From NCBI RefSeq assembly GCF_042477335.2, contig NC_091262.1, positions 15,024,001-15,088,000 of the forward strand: 64,000 nt of DNA. Direction: 5' to 3'. Of the stretch, positions 1 to 11,358 are shown in pieces; positions within the stretch are counted from its first letter, which is position 1, and each line of letters opens with the position of its first letter. Both the position numbers and the translations under genes were made by a program. The stretch is from Ovis canadensis. Lineage: Eukaryota; Chordata; Mammalia; Artiodactyla; Bovidae. The notes under the pieces were generated by a model, which made no database searches, was not told where the DNA came from, and worked only from the letters and a program-made list of their open reading frames with translations.

Positions 1-2157
1 ATAGCTGTGAAAAGAAGGGAAGCAAAAAACAAAGAAGAAAAGGAAAGACATACCCATTTGAATGCAGAGTTCCAAAGAATAGCAAGGAGACACAAGAAAG
101 CCTTCCTCAGCGATCAATGCAAAGAAATAGAGAAAACAACAGAATGGGAAAGACTAGAGATCTTTTCAAGAAAATTAGAGATACCAAGGGAACATTTCAT
201 GCAAAGATGGGCTCGATAAAGGACAGAAATCTTATAGACCTAACAGAAGTAGAAGATATTAAGAAGAGGTGGCAAGAATACACAGAAGAACTGTACAGAA
301 AAGATCTTCATGACCCAGATAACCACGATGGTGTGATCACTCATCTAGAGCCAGACATCCTGGAATCTGAAATCAAGTGGGCCTTAGAAAGCATTGCTAC
401 GAACAAAGCTAGTGGAGGTGATGGCATTTCAGTTGAGCTCTTTCAAATCCTGAAAGATGATGCTGTGAAAGTGCTGCACTCAATATGCCAGCAAAATTGG
501 AAAACTCAGCAGTGGCCACAGGACTGGTAAAGGTCAGTTTTCATTCCAATCCCAAAGAAAGGCAATGCAAAAGAATACTCAAACTACCACCCAATTGCAC
601 TCATCTCACATGCTAGTAAAGTAATGCTCAAAATTCTCCAAGCCAGGCTTCAGCAGTACATGAACTGTGAATTTCCTGATGTTTAAGCTGGTTTTAGGAA
701 AGGCAGAGGAACCAGAGATCAAATTGCCAACATCCGCTGGATCATGGAAAAAGCAAGAGAGTTCCAGAAAAACATCTCTTTCTGCTTTATTGACTATGCC
801 AAATCCTTTGACTGTGTGGATCACAATCAACTGTGGAAAATTCTGAAAGAGAGGGGAATACCAGACCACCTGACCTGCCTCTTGAGAAATCTGTATGCAG
901 GTCAGGAAGTAACAGTTAGAACAGGACATAGAACAACAGACTGGTTCCAAATAGGAAAAGTAGTGTGTCAAGACTGTATATTGTCACCCTGCTTATTTAA
1001 CTTCTATGCAGAGTACATCATGAGAAACGCTAGACTGGAAGAAACACAAGCTGGAATCAAGATTGTCGGGACAAATATCAATAACCTCAGATATGCAGAT
1101 GACACCACCCTTATGGCAGAAAGTGAAGAAGAGCTAAAAAGCTTCTTGATGAAGGTGAAAGTGGAGAGTGAAAAAGTTGGCTTCAAGCTCAACATTCAGA
1201 AAACGAAGCTCATGGAATCCAGTCCCATCACTTCATTGGAAATAGATGGGGAAACAATGGAAACAGTGTCAGACTTTATTTTGCGGGGCTCCAAAATCAC
1301 TGCAGATGGTGACTGCAGCCATGAAATTAAAAGACGTTTACTCCTTGGAAGGAAAGTTATGACCAACCTAGAGAGCATATTGGAGAAGGCAATGGCATCC
1401 CACTCCAGTACTCTTGCCTGGAAAATCCCATGGACGGAGGAGCCTGGTAGGCTACAGTCCATGGAATCGCTAAGAGTCGGAGATGACTGAGCAACTTCAC
1501 TTTGACTTTTCACTTTCAAGGACTGGAGAAGGAAATGGCCACCCACTCCAGTATTCTTGCCTGGAGAATCCCAGGGATGGCAGAGCCTGGTGGGCTGCCA
1601 TCTATGGGGTTGCACAGAGTCAGACACGACTGAAGTGACTTAGTAGTAGTAGTAGTAGAGAGTATATTAAAAAACAGAGACATTACTTTGTCAACAAAGG
1701 TCCATCTAGTCAAGGCTATGGTTTTTCCAGTAGAAAAATGTGAGAGTAGAAAGATGTGAGTTGGACTATAAAGAAAGCTGAGTGCCAACGAATTGATGCT
1801 TTTGAACTGTGGTGTTGGAGAAGACTCTTGAGAGTCCCTTGGACTGCAAGGAGATCCAACCAGTCCATCCTAAGGGAGATCAGTCCTGGGTGTTCATTGG
1901 AAGGACTGATGTTGAAGCTGAAACTCCAATACTTTGGCCACCTGATGCGAAGAGTTGACTCATTTGAGAAGACCCTGATGCTGGGAAGGATCGAGGGCAG
2001 GAGGAAAAGTGGATGACAGAGGATGAGATGGTTGGATGGCATCACCGACTTGATGGACATGAATCTGAGTAAACTCCGGGAGTTGGTGATGGACAGGGAG
2101 GCTTGGCGTGCTGCGATTCAGGGGGTCACAAAGTGTCGGACACGACTGAGTGGCTGA
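1..2157 (+). pseudogene. BovB reverse transcriptase ORF, broken
   Basis: Remnant of the BovB polyprotein: the basic linker after the endonuclease (about 1-500), then the reverse-transcriptase domain (about 530-1200) and the C-terminal region. The palm-domain YADD catalytic motif is readable at about 1092-1103, and the upstream FIDYAKSFDCVDHN motif at about 786-829 is conserved. The frame is interrupted by in-frame stops near 528 and 685, a frame change near 200, and the Bov-A2 insertion at 1382. A functional enzyme would act in ribonucleoprotein particles with the BovB RNA. This copy cannot make it. Confidence 0.9.
1382..1657 (+). mobile_element. Bov-A2 SINE inside BovB
   Basis: Two tandem Bov-A units of about 120-140 bp each, both starting with the GGAGAAGG(A/C)AATGG signature. 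It ends in a TAG microsatellite tail at about 1641-1657. Matching flanks GAGAGCATATT (1371-1381) and GAGAGTATATT (1658-1668) are a target-site duplication with one mismatch. The interrupted BovB reads through cleanly on both sides. Bov-A2 is non-autonomous and depends on BovB. Confidence 0.92.
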
Positions 2158-5100
2158 ACTGAGCTGAACTGAACTGATAGATGCATGGGTTTGTTTCTAG
2201 GCTTTCTATCTTGTTTCATTTGTCTATATTTCTGTTTTTGTGCCAGTAACATACTATCTTGATGACTGTAGCTTTGTAATATAATCTGAAGTCAGAAAGG
2301 TTGATTTCTCCAGCTCCCTTCTTCTCTCTCAAGACTGCTTCAGCTATTCAGGATCTTTTGCGTTTCCATATGAACTGTGAAAATTTTTGTTCTAGTTCTG
2401 TGAAAAATGCTATTGGTAATTTGATAGGGATCACACGGAATCTGTAGATTGCATTTGTTAGTATAGTCTTTTTCACAATACTGATTCTTCCTATCCAGAA
2501 ACATGGAATATCTCTCCATTTGTTTATGTCATCTTTGATTTCTTTCATTAATGTCTTATAATTTTCTGTGTACAGTTCTTTTGTCTCCTTAGGTAAGTTT
2601 ATTCCTAGATATTTAATTCTTTTTGTTGCAATGGTAAATGTGATTGATTCCTCTTTCTGATTTTTCATTGTTAGTATATAGAAAATGCGAGTGATTTTTG
2701 TGCATTGATTATTTTATCCCACAACTTTGCTAAATTCACTAATTAGTTTTAGTAATTTTCTGATACTATCTTTAGGGTTATCTATGTACTGTATAATGTC
2801 ATCTGCAAACAGTAAGAGCTTACTTCTTCTTTTCCGATCTGGATTCCTTTTATTTCTTTTTCTTCTCTGATTGCTGTAGCTAGGACTTCCAGAACTATGT
2901 TGAATAGTAGTGATGAAAGTGGACACCCTTGTCTTGTTCTTGATCTTATAGGGAATGCTTTCAGTCTTTCACCATTGAGAATAATGTTTGCTGTAGGCTT
3001 ATCATATATGGCCTTTATTATGTTGAGGTAGGTTACTTCTATGCCCATTTTTTGAAGAGTTTTAATCATAAATGAGTGCTGAATTTTGTCAAGGGCTTTT
3101 TCTGCATCTATTGAGATTATCATATAGTTTTTATCTTTTAATTTGTTAATATGGTGTATCACATTGATTGATTCATGTATATTGAAGAACCCTTGATTCC
3201 TGGAATAAACCCAACTTGATCATGCTGTATAAGCTTTTTAATGTGTTGCTGAATTCTGTTTGCTAAAATTTTGCTGAGGATTTTTACATCTATGTTCATC
3301 AGTGATATTGGCCTGTAGTTTTCTTTTGGGTGTGTGTGTGTGTGTTGCCTTTGTCTGGTTTTGGTATCAGGGTGATGGTGGCCTTGTGAAATGAGTTTGG
3401 AAATGTTCCTTCCTCTGCAATTTTTGGAAAGAGTTTTAAAAGGATAGGCATTAGCTCTTTTATAAATGTTTGATAGAATTCTCCTGTGAAGCCATCTGGT
3501 CCTGGGCCTTGATTTTCTGGGAGATTTCTAATCACAGCTTCAATTTTAATGTTTGTAATTGGGTTGTTCATAATTTCTATTTCTTCCTGGTTCAGTCTTG
3601 GAAGATTGAACTTTTCTAAGAATCTGTCCATTTCTTCCATATTATCCATTTTATTGCCATATAGTTGTTCATAATAGTCTCTTATAATCCTTTGTATGTA
3701 AGCATTGTCTGTTTTAACTTCTCCTTTTTCATTTCTAATTTCATTGATTTGATTCATCTCTCTTTTTTTCTTGATGAGTCTGGCTAAAGGCATGTCAACT
3801 TTGCTTATCTTCTTAAAGAACAAGCTTTTAGTTTTATTAATATTTACTATTGTTTCTTTCCTTTCTTTTTCATTTATATATGTTCAGATATTTATGATTT
3901 CTTCCCTTCTACTGATTGTACAGCTTTTTTGTTCTTCTTTTCCCAGTGGTTTTAGGTGAAAAGTTAGATTGTCTATTTGATGTTTTTTTTTGTTTCTTGA
4001 GGTAGAGTTGTATTGCTATAAACTTCCCTCTTAGAACTGCTTTTGAAGCATCCCATACGTTTTGAGTTGTTGTGTTTTCATTGCCATTTGTTTCTTGCTT
4101 TCTTCAGTAACCTATTGGTTATTTTTAAACCTGTTGTTTAATCTCCATGTGTTTGTGTTTCTCATAGTTTTTCTTGTAATTTATATCATCTCATTGTGTT
4201 GTGGTCAGAGAAGATACTTGATATTATTTCAGTTTTCTTAAACTTACTGAGGTTTGATTTGTGACCAAAGATATGGTCTATGCTGGAGAATGTTCCATGT
4301 GCACTTGAGAAGAAGGTGTATTCTTCTACATTTGGATGTAATGTCCTGAAAATATCACTGAGATCCATCTCATCTAATGTATCACTTAAGGCTATGTTTA
4401 CTTATTAATTTTGTTTTGATGATCTGTCCATTGGTGTGAGTGAGGTGTTAAAGTCTACTATTACTGTGTTACTGTCAATTTCTCCTTTGACATCTGTTAG
4501 TGTTTGTTTTATGTATTGAGGTGCTTCTATGTTGGGTGCAACAGGTCAGTTCAGTTCAGTTAAGTTCACTCACTCAGTTGTGTCCGACTCTTTGTGACCC
4601 CAATGGATCGCAGCATGCCAGGCCCCCTGTCCATCACTAACCCCTGGAGTTCACTCAGACTCATGTCCATCGAGTCAGTGATGCCATCCAGCCATGTCGT
4701 CCTCTGTAGTTCCCTTCTCCTCATGAACCCAATCCCTCCCAGCATCAGAGTCTTTTCCAATGAGTCAACTCTTCCCATGAGATGGCCAAAGTACTGGACT
4801 TTCAGCTTTAGCATCATTCCTTCCAAAGAAATCCCAGGGCTGATCTCCTTTAGAATGGACTGGTTGGATCTCCTTGCTGTCCAAGAAACTCTCAAGAGTC
4901 TTCTCCAACACCACAGTTCAAAAGCATCAATTCTTCAGCGCTCAGCTTTCTTCACAGTCCAACTCTCACATCCATACATGACCACAGGAAAAACCATAGC
5001 CTTCACTAGACAGACCTTTGTTGGCAAAGTAATGTCTCTGCTTTTCAATATGCTCTCTAGGTTGATCATAACTTTCCTTCCAAGGAGTAAGCGTCTTTTA

Positions 5101-5275
5101 ATTTCATGGCTGCAGTCACCATCTGCAGTGATTTTGGAGCCCCCAAAAATAAAGTCTGATACTGTTTCCACTGTTTCCCCATCTACTTCCCATGAAGTGA
5201 TGGGACCAGATGCCATGATCTTTGTTTTCTGAATGTTGAGCTTTAAGCCAACTTTTTCACTCTCCTCTTTCACTT

Positions 5276-7260
5276 TCTTTTTTTTTAATTTTTTTTTTAA
5301 ATTTTAAAATCTTTAATTCTTACATGCGTTCCCAAACATCAACCCCCCTCCCACCTCCCTCCCCACAACATCTCTCTGGGTTATCCCCATGCACCAGCCC
5401 CAAGCATGCTGCACCCTGCGTCAGACATAGACTAGCGATTCAATTCTTACATGATAGTATACATGTTAGAATGCCATTCTCCCAAATCATCCCACCCTCT
5501 CCCTCTCCCTCTGAGTCCAAAAGTCCGTTATACACATCTGTGTCTTTTTTCCTGTCTTGCATACAGGGTCGTCATTGCCATCTTTCTAAATTCCATATAT
5601 ATGTGTTAGTATACTGTATTGGTGTTTTTCTTTCTGGCTTACTTCACTCTGTATAATCGGTTCCAGTTTCATCCATCTCATCAGAACTGATTCAAATGAA
5701 TTCTTTTTAACGGCTGAGTAATACTCCATTGTGTATATGTACCACAGCTTTCTTATCCATTCATCTGCTGATGGACATCTAGGTTGTTTCCATGTCCTGG
5801 CTATTATAAACAGTGCTGCGATGAACATTGGGGTACATGTGTCTCTTTCAATTCTGGTTTCCTTGGTGTGTATGCCCAGTAGTGGGATTGCTGGGTCATA
5901 AGGTAGTTCTATTTGCAATTTTTAAAGGAATCTCCACACTGTTCTCCATAGTGGCTGTACTAGTTTGCATTCCCACCAACAGTGTAGGAGGGTTCCCTTT
6001 TCTCCACACCCTCTCCAGCATTTATTGCTTGCAGATTTTTGGATCGCAGCCATTCTGACTGGTGTGAAGTGGTACCTCATTGTGGTTTTGATTTGCATTT
6101 CTCTGATAATGAGTGATGTTGAGCATCTTTTCATGTGTTTGTTAGCCATCCGTATGTCTTCTTTGGAGAAATGTCTATTTAGTTCTTTGGCCCATTTTTT
6201 GATTGGGTCGTTTATTTTTCTGGAATTGAGCTGCATAAGTTGCTTGTATATTTTTGAGATTAGTTGTTTGTCAGTTGCTTCATTTGCTATTATTTTCTCC
6301 CATTCAGAAGGCTGTCTTTTCACCTTGCTTATATTTTCCTTTGTTGTGCAGAAGCTTTTAATTTTAATTAGATCCCATTTGTTTATTTTTGCTTTTATTT
6401 CCAGAATTCTGGGAGGTGGGTCATAGAGGATCCTGCTGTGATTTATGTCTGAGAGTGTTTTGCCTATGTTCTCCTCTAGGAGTTTTATAGTTTCTGGTCT
6501 TACATTTAGATCTTTAATCCATTTTGAGTTTATTTTTGTGTGCAGTGTTAGAAAGTGATCTAGTTTCGTTCTTTTACAAGTGGTTGACCAGTTTTCCCAG
6601 CACCACTTGTTAAAGAGATTGTCTTTACTCCATTGTATATTCTTTCCTCCTTTGTCAAAGATAAGATCAACACGCAGAAATCCCTTGCATTCCTATACAC
6701 GAATAATGAGAAAGTAGAAAAAGAAATTAAGGAAACAATTCCATTCACCATTGCAACGAAAAGAATAAAATACTTAGGAATATATCTACCTAAAGAAACT
6801 AAAGACCTATATATAGAAAACTATAAAACACTGATGAAAGAAATCAAAGAGGACACTAATAGATGGAGAAATATACCATGTTCATGGATCGGAAGAATCA
6901 ATATAGTGAAAATGAGTATACTACCCAAAGCAATTTAAAAATGCAATGCAATCCCTATCAAGCTACCAGCCACATTTTTCACAGAACTAGAACAAATAAT
7001 TTCAAGATTTGTATGGAAATACAAAAAACCTCGAATAGCCAAAGCAATCTTGAGAAAGAAGAATGGAACTGGAGGAATCAACTTGCCTGACTTCAGGCTC
7101 TACTACAAAGCCACAGTCATCAAGACAGTATGGTACTGGCACAAAGACAGACATATAGATCAATGGAACAAAATAGAAAGCCCAGAGATAAATCCACACA
7201 CATATGGACATCTTATCTTTGACAAAGGAGGCAAGAATATACAATGGAGTAAAGACAATC
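5276..7260 (-). mobile_element. Young L1 with 5' inversion, nested in BovB
   Basis: L1 3' half in antisense orientation (5276-6660: T-rich tail, 3'UTR, ORF2 C-terminus), followed by an upstream ORF2 segment in the opposite orientation (6661-7260). This is the standard outcome of twin priming. The two parts overlap by 44 bp, with 6617-6660 the reverse complement of 7217-7260 apart from one mismatch. The BovB flanks share an imperfect duplication of about 10-12 bp (CCTCTTTCACTTTC at 5264-5277, CCTC-TCACTTTC at 7260-7271). The 3'UTR is close to that of the copy at 39117-39895, indicating recent activity. Confidence 0.93.
5590..7260 (-). pseudogene. L1 ORF2 C-terminal part, inverted/truncated
   Basis: Minus-strand codons at about 6323-5922 encode the ORF2 C-terminal zinc-knuckle region ([16 protein letters not shown] near 5940-5990). 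They continue after a frameshift at about 5920 to the ORF2 end (HTYGI then stop, about 5586). The inverted block 6661-7260 encodes, on the plus strand, the upstream thumb region ([17 protein letters not shown] near 6760-6815). No RT catalytic motif is present in this truncated copy. Confidence 0.88.
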
Positions 7261-8209
7261 CTCTCACTTTCATCAAGAGGCTTTTTAGTTCCTCTTCACT
7301 TTCTGCCATAAGGGTGGTGTCATCTGCATATCTGAGGTTATTGATATTTCTCCTGGCAATCTTCATTCCAGCTTGTGTTTCTTCCAGTCCAGCATTTCTT
7401 ATGATGTACTGTGCATATAAGTTAAATAAGCAGGGTGACAATATACAGCCTTGACGTACCCCTTTTCCTATTTGGAACCAGTCTGTTATTCCATGTCCAG
7501 TTCTAACTGTTGCTTCCTGACCTGCATACAGGTTTCTCAAGAGGCAGGTCAGGTGGTCTGCTATTCCCATCTCTTTCAGAATTTTCCACAGTTGATTGTG
7601 ATCCACACAGTCAAAGGATTTGGCATAGTCAATAAAGCAGAAAGAGATGTTTTTCTGGAACTCTCTTGCTTTTTCCATGATCCAGCGGATGTTGGCAATT
7701 TGATCTCTGGTTCCTCTGCCTTTTCTAAGACCAGCTTGAACATCAGGGAGTTCACGGTTCACATACTGCTGAAGCCTGGCTTGGAGAATTTTGAGCATTA
7801 CTTTACTAGCATGTGAGATGAGTGCAATTGTGTGTTAGTTTGAGCATTCTTTGGCTACTCCATTTCTTTAAAATTGTTATGTCTTCTGCTTGGATTGATC
7901 CCTTGATCATTATGTAGTGTCCTTTCTTATCTCTTGTAATCTTTTTTATTTTAAGGTCTATTTTGTGTGCTATGAGGATTGCTACTCCAGCTTACTTTTG
8001 CTTCCCATTTGCATGGAATATATTTTTCCATCCTCTCACTTTCAGTCTATAGGTGTCTTTAGATCTGAAGTGGGTTTCTTGTAGACAGCATATATATGGG
8101 TCTTGCTTTTGTATCCATTCAGCCAGTCTGTGTCTTTTGGTTGGAACATTTAATCCATTTATATTTAAAGTAATTATTGATATATATGTTCCTATTGCCA
8201 TTTTCTTAA

Positions 8210-9048
8210 CTGTTTGATGTTGATTTTGTAGATCTTTTTTCTTCTCCTGTATTTCTTGACCATATAAATCCCTTTAACATTTGTTGCAAAACTGATTTGG
8301 TGGTACTGAATTCTCTTATCTTTTGCTCATCTGAAAAGCTTTTTATTTCTCCATCAATTTTGAATGAGATCCTTGCCAGGTACAGTAATCTTGGTTGTAG
8401 ATTTTTCCTTTCAGTACTTTAAATATATCTTGCCATTCCCCTCTGGCCTGCAGAATTTCTACTGAAAGATCAGCTGTTAAGCATGTGGGGTTTCCCTTGT
8501 ATGTTACTTGTTGCTTCTCCCTTGTTGCTTTTGATATTCTTCCTTAGTGTTTAGTCTTTGTTAGTTTGATTAGTATGTGTCTTGGCATCTTTATCCTTGG
8601 GTTTACCCTGTATGGGACTTTTTGCTCCTCTTGGGCTTGATTGACTATTTCCTTTTCCATGTTGGGGAAATTTTCAATGATAATCTCTTCAAAAATTTTC
8701 TCATACTCTTTCTTTTTCTCTTCTTCTTCTGAGACCTCTAAAATTCAATGTTAGTTTGTTTGATCTTGTCCCAGAGGTCTCTGAGACTATTCTCAGTTCT
8801 TTCCATTCTTTTTACTTTATTCTGTTCTTAAGAAGTTATTTCCACCATTTTATCTTCCAGCTCACTGATTCATTCTTCTGCCTCATATATTCTGCTATTG
8901 ATTCCTGCTAGAGTATTTTTAATTTCAATAATTTTGCAGTTTGTCTCTGTATGTTTATTCTTTAATTCTTCCTTACATTATGGATCTTGTGGCATCATTT
9001 TCCTTAAATTTTGGTCAACCCTCCATTTTTGTAAGGTCTCTCACCTCG
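8210..9048 (-). pseudogene. L1 ORF1 remnant
   Basis: Minus-strand sequence immediately upstream of ORF2 matches L1 ORF1 in order: coiled-coil region (about 9000-8800), RRM region (about 8780-8650) and the basic C-terminal domain (about 8500-8230). ORF1 protein is the RNA-binding trimer that coats L1 RNA. No uninterrupted frame of useful length remains. The start of ORF1 and the L1 5'UTR are absent, so the copy is 5'-truncated. Confidence 0.75.
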
Positions 9049-9258
9049 TAACTTACATCAGGCTTAACTTATATTAAAATTTACTTCTCAGAGAGTTTGC
9101 TCACCCTGTCTGTATGGCCCTGAGGGAATTTCCTTACTCTCAGAGCCACCATTTCCAGTCGTGCAGTTGGGTTAATTGTATCACCTGATGAGTTTATCTT
9201 AATGATTGGATGAGACAGTATATCTGAGAATTCTCTGTATGTTAAAAATGCTCGTAAA
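9049..9258. other. Short unassigned segment
   Basis: About 210 bp between the 5' break of the old L1 and an ancient L1 3' end. No coding signature or recognised repeat was seen. Confidence 0.5.
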
Positions 9259-10256
9259 TAGGAATGCAAACTGATACAACCACTTTGGAAGGCAGTTTGG
9301 GGAAATTTAAAAAATAAAACTAGACATTCTCATACTGTACAATCTAGCAATTGTGCTCCTTGGTATTTACTCAAAGGAACTGAAAACCTATGTCCACACA
9401 AAAACCCACAGCTGAATGTTTATATAAGTTTCATTCATAATTGTCCAAAACTTGAAGGCAACTAAGATGTCCTTCAGTAGATGAAGAGAAGAGTAAACTG
9501 ATGCACTCATGTATGCTAAGTCTCTTCTGTCATGTCTGATTCTTGGGACCCTGTGGACCATAGCCAATCAGGCTCCTCTGTCCATGGGATTCTCCAGGCA
9601 AGAATACTGAATTTGGATGCCATTCCCTCCTTCAGGCATCTTCCCCACTGGGACTGAACCCGCATTTCTTACATCTCCTGCATTAGAAGGCAGGTTCTTT
9701 ACCACTAGTGCCACTTGGGAAGCCCAAATATATTCAGATAATGTAATATTATTCAGTGCTGAAAACAAATGAACTATCAAGCTGTGAAAAAGCATGGAGG
9801 AGACTTGAATGCATTTTACTAAGTGAAAGAAGCCAATTTGAAAAAACTTTAAATGATTCCAACTCTATGACATTTTGTTAAAGACAAACTATGGAGAGAG
9901 TAAGAAAGATTAGTGATTGCCAGGAGTTGGGGGGAGAGATAAATAGGTGAGGCATAGAGAATTTTTAGGGCAATGAAACTGCTTTGTAGGATACTATGAT
10001 GGTGGATACATGGAACCATATATTTGTTGAACCCATAGGATGTACACCACAAGAGTAAACCCTAATGTAAACTATGGACTTTGAGTGATAATTATGTGGT
10101 ACTGTTGGTTCATGGATTGTAGCAAGTGCGGGGGGGGGGGATATTGTTAATGGTAGACACTATACATGTGTGTGAGTAGGAGGCATATGTGTACAGAAAT
10201 CTCTGTATCTTTCCCTCAGTTATATGGTGAACTTGAAGTTCATCTAAAAAATAATG
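9259..10256 (+). mobile_element. Ancient L1 3' end (L1M-like)
   Basis: Sense L1 remnant covering the distal ORF2 and 3'UTR. Recognisable landmarks are the 'GGAATGCAAACTGATACA' start, the phrase equivalent to 'caccaatagatgaa', and the late 3'UTR near 10180-10250. It is strongly diverged, with no open frame, and it predates the Bov-tA SINE inserted at about 9505-9725. A pure run of ten G lies at about 10131-10140. The subfamily was not assigned. Confidence 0.75.
9505..9725 (-). mobile_element. Bov-tA SINE
   Basis: An antisense tRNA-headed SINE: the BovB-derived body is on the left (CCATGGGATTCTCCAGGCAA near 9584) and the tRNA-Glu-like head, ending in TTGGGAAGCCC, is on the right. It interrupts the ancient L1 3' end. 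The tRNA-like head contains degenerate pol III promoter boxes but is not a tRNA gene. No clear TSD was found. Confidence 0.88.
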
Positions 10257-10905
10257 TCTCTTAACTTAGAAAATATGCAGTGTTGGTTAATTATCATTGT
10301 TTCATATCCACAATGAGGGACTGAACTCACGGACACAGATGTGAGCCAAGAAGGGGAGTGGCAGGTGTCGGAATGGCATCCATCACTGGGACTCTGCCCT
10401 GTAGGCTCACATGATTCCAGTCCAGGAACAAGATCCAGGGCTCAGATTCATTCAGCCTCAGATGTCACACATGGCACACCTGGCTGTACACCTGTCCAGC
10501 GTGCCTGAATCTGGGGCAACCCTGGAACCATTCAGCTGTGACCCTTGAATGGCTCATTCGTGTTTCTGGGATCATAGCTTTACCTACACCATGGACAAGG
10601 CAAATCCTCTTGCATATCCTTCTTGCCCTAGGGTCAGCAGCGTCCTGGCAGGAAGCAGCCAGACAGATTTCTTCTCACAAGTGGCTCAGCTTAATGTCTC
10701 CTGTCTGTAGTTTATACAGACTAATAAGTAAATATATAAACTGTATCATCATTAATAACAAAACTACTTTAATTTTTAAAAGACTTCCTCTTAAAAGACC
10801 TATACAACAGTAGATAAGAAGGAGATATCAGAAACTCCATATGCACAATGCTAAAATAAAAGCAAGTTTACCCAAGTGGATTGAGCTAAAAAATTAAGAT
10901 TTGGT
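10257..10905. other. Unassigned intergenic DNA
   Basis: About 650 bp with balanced base composition and no recognised repeat. A 91-codon plus-strand frame (10538-10813) has no recognisable domain and is probably chance. It could be unique sequence or an old LTR that I cannot place. Confidence 0.5.
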
Positions 10906-11358
10906 TCAGTTCAGTCATTCAGTTATGTCCAACACTTTGCAATGCCACAGACTGCAGCACATCAGGCCTCCCTGTCCATCACCAACTCCTGGAGCTTGCT
11001 CAAACTCATGTCCATCGAATTGGTGATGCCATCCAACCATCTCATCCTCCGTCATTCCCTTCTCCTCCCACCTTCAATCTTTCCCAGAATCAGGGTCTCT
11101 TCCTAGGAGTCAGTTCTTCACATTAGCTGGCCAACGTACTGGAGTTTCAGTTTCAGCATCAGTCCTTCCAATGAATATTCAGGACTGATTTTCTTCAGGA
11201 TTGACTGGTTGGATCTCCTTGCAGTCTAAGAGACTTTTAAGAGTCGTCTCCAACACCACAGTTCAAAAGCATCGATTCTTTGGCACTCAGTTTTCTCTAT
11301 AGTCCAACTCTTACATCCATACATGACTACTGGAAAAACCATAGATTTGACTAGGGAG
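10906..11358 (-). mobile_element. BovB LINE, 5'-truncated
   Basis: About 450 bp of antisense BovB 3' end, starting with the GGTTCAGTTCAG tail and ending within the C-terminal coding region (ACTGGAAAAACCATAG near 11329). It has many substitutions. There is no RT motif, because truncation occurs downstream of that domain. Confidence 0.92.

Larger units (their letters stand above)
1..2178 (+). mobile_element. BovB (RTE) LINE, 5' part outside window
   Basis: A BovB retrotransposon in sense orientation, already inside its coding region at base 1 and running to the typical BovB 3' tail of repeated CTGAA units near 2150-2178. BovB is a non-LTR LINE whose endonuclease/reverse transcriptase copies its own RNA into chromosomal DNA and also mobilises Bov-A and Bov-tA SINEs that share its 3' end. 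The copy is split at 1382-1657 by a Bov-A2 SINE. The left part of the element lies beyond the window. It abuts a minus-strand L1 at about 2181, so it may itself have inserted into that L1, but the other junction is not visible. Confidence 0.93.
4545..7865 (-). mobile_element. BovB LINE nested in old L1
   Basis: An antisense BovB whose 3' tail (repeated GTTCA on the plus strand) is at 4545-4570 and whose truncated 5' end is at about 7865. It interrupts the endonuclease domain of the older L1. It is itself split at 5276-7260 by a younger L1, and the BovB sequence resumes at 7261. Minus-strand BovB reading frames on both sides (for example about 7280-7798, including YADD near 7325) show relatively few defects, so this copy looks younger than most BovBs here. 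Confidence 0.93.
2181..8201 (-). pseudogene. L1 ORF2 (endonuclease/reverse transcriptase) remnant
   Basis: Read on the minus strand, ORF2 starts with ATG at 8199-8201, giving an N-terminus MAIGTYISIITLNINGLN followed by the QKQDPYICCLQETH endonuclease motif. The endonuclease domain continues on the other side of the BovB at 4541, with the SDHN catalytic-site signature at about 4189-4200. The RT domain follows, with [13 protein letters not shown] near 3470-3520 and FADD near 2790-2810. Frame changes occur near 3300, 2930 and 2700. Coding stops at 2181 before the cysteine-rich C-terminus. The product would nick DNA and prime reverse transcription, but this copy is inactive. Confidence 0.9.
2181..9048 (-). 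mobile_element. Old L1 LINE, antisense, split by BovB
   Basis: A long L1 in antisense orientation covering ORF2 (2181-4541 and about 7866-8201) and most of ORF1 (about 8210-9048). It is truncated at the 5' end within ORF1. Its 3'UTR is absent, because the plus-strand BovB ending at 2178 lies where the ORF2 C-terminus would continue. A BovB of about 3.3 kb (4545-7865) separates the two halves, and the endonuclease-domain sequence resumes on the far side. Many stops and frameshifts indicate an old copy. A TG dinucleotide run at 3329-3346 lies within the ORF2 sequence. Confidence 0.92.

Noticed and set aside
744..1490. A 248-codon plus-strand frame as a host gene
   Set aside because: It is BovB reverse transcriptase (YADD, FIDYAKSFDCVDHN), and its 3' end reads into a Bov-A2 SINE.
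4545..4600. GTTCAGTTCAGTTCAG runs as a satellite, telomere-like or CRISPR repeat
   Set aside because: They recur only as the BovB 3' tail, always joined to BovB sequence. There is no spacer/repeat periodicity.
9505..9725. tRNA genes at the tRNA-like SINE heads (also 14478-14785, 17189-17402, 19515-19741, 44284-44491, 62362-62571)
   Set aside because: They carry tRNA-derived heads fused to Bov-A bodies, with decayed cloverleaf bases. These are SINEs, not tRNA genes.
10131..10140. A G-run as a G-quadruplex regulatory element
   Set aside because: It is one isolated homopolymer in an ancient L1 3'UTR. Intramolecular quadruplexes need several spaced G-tracts.
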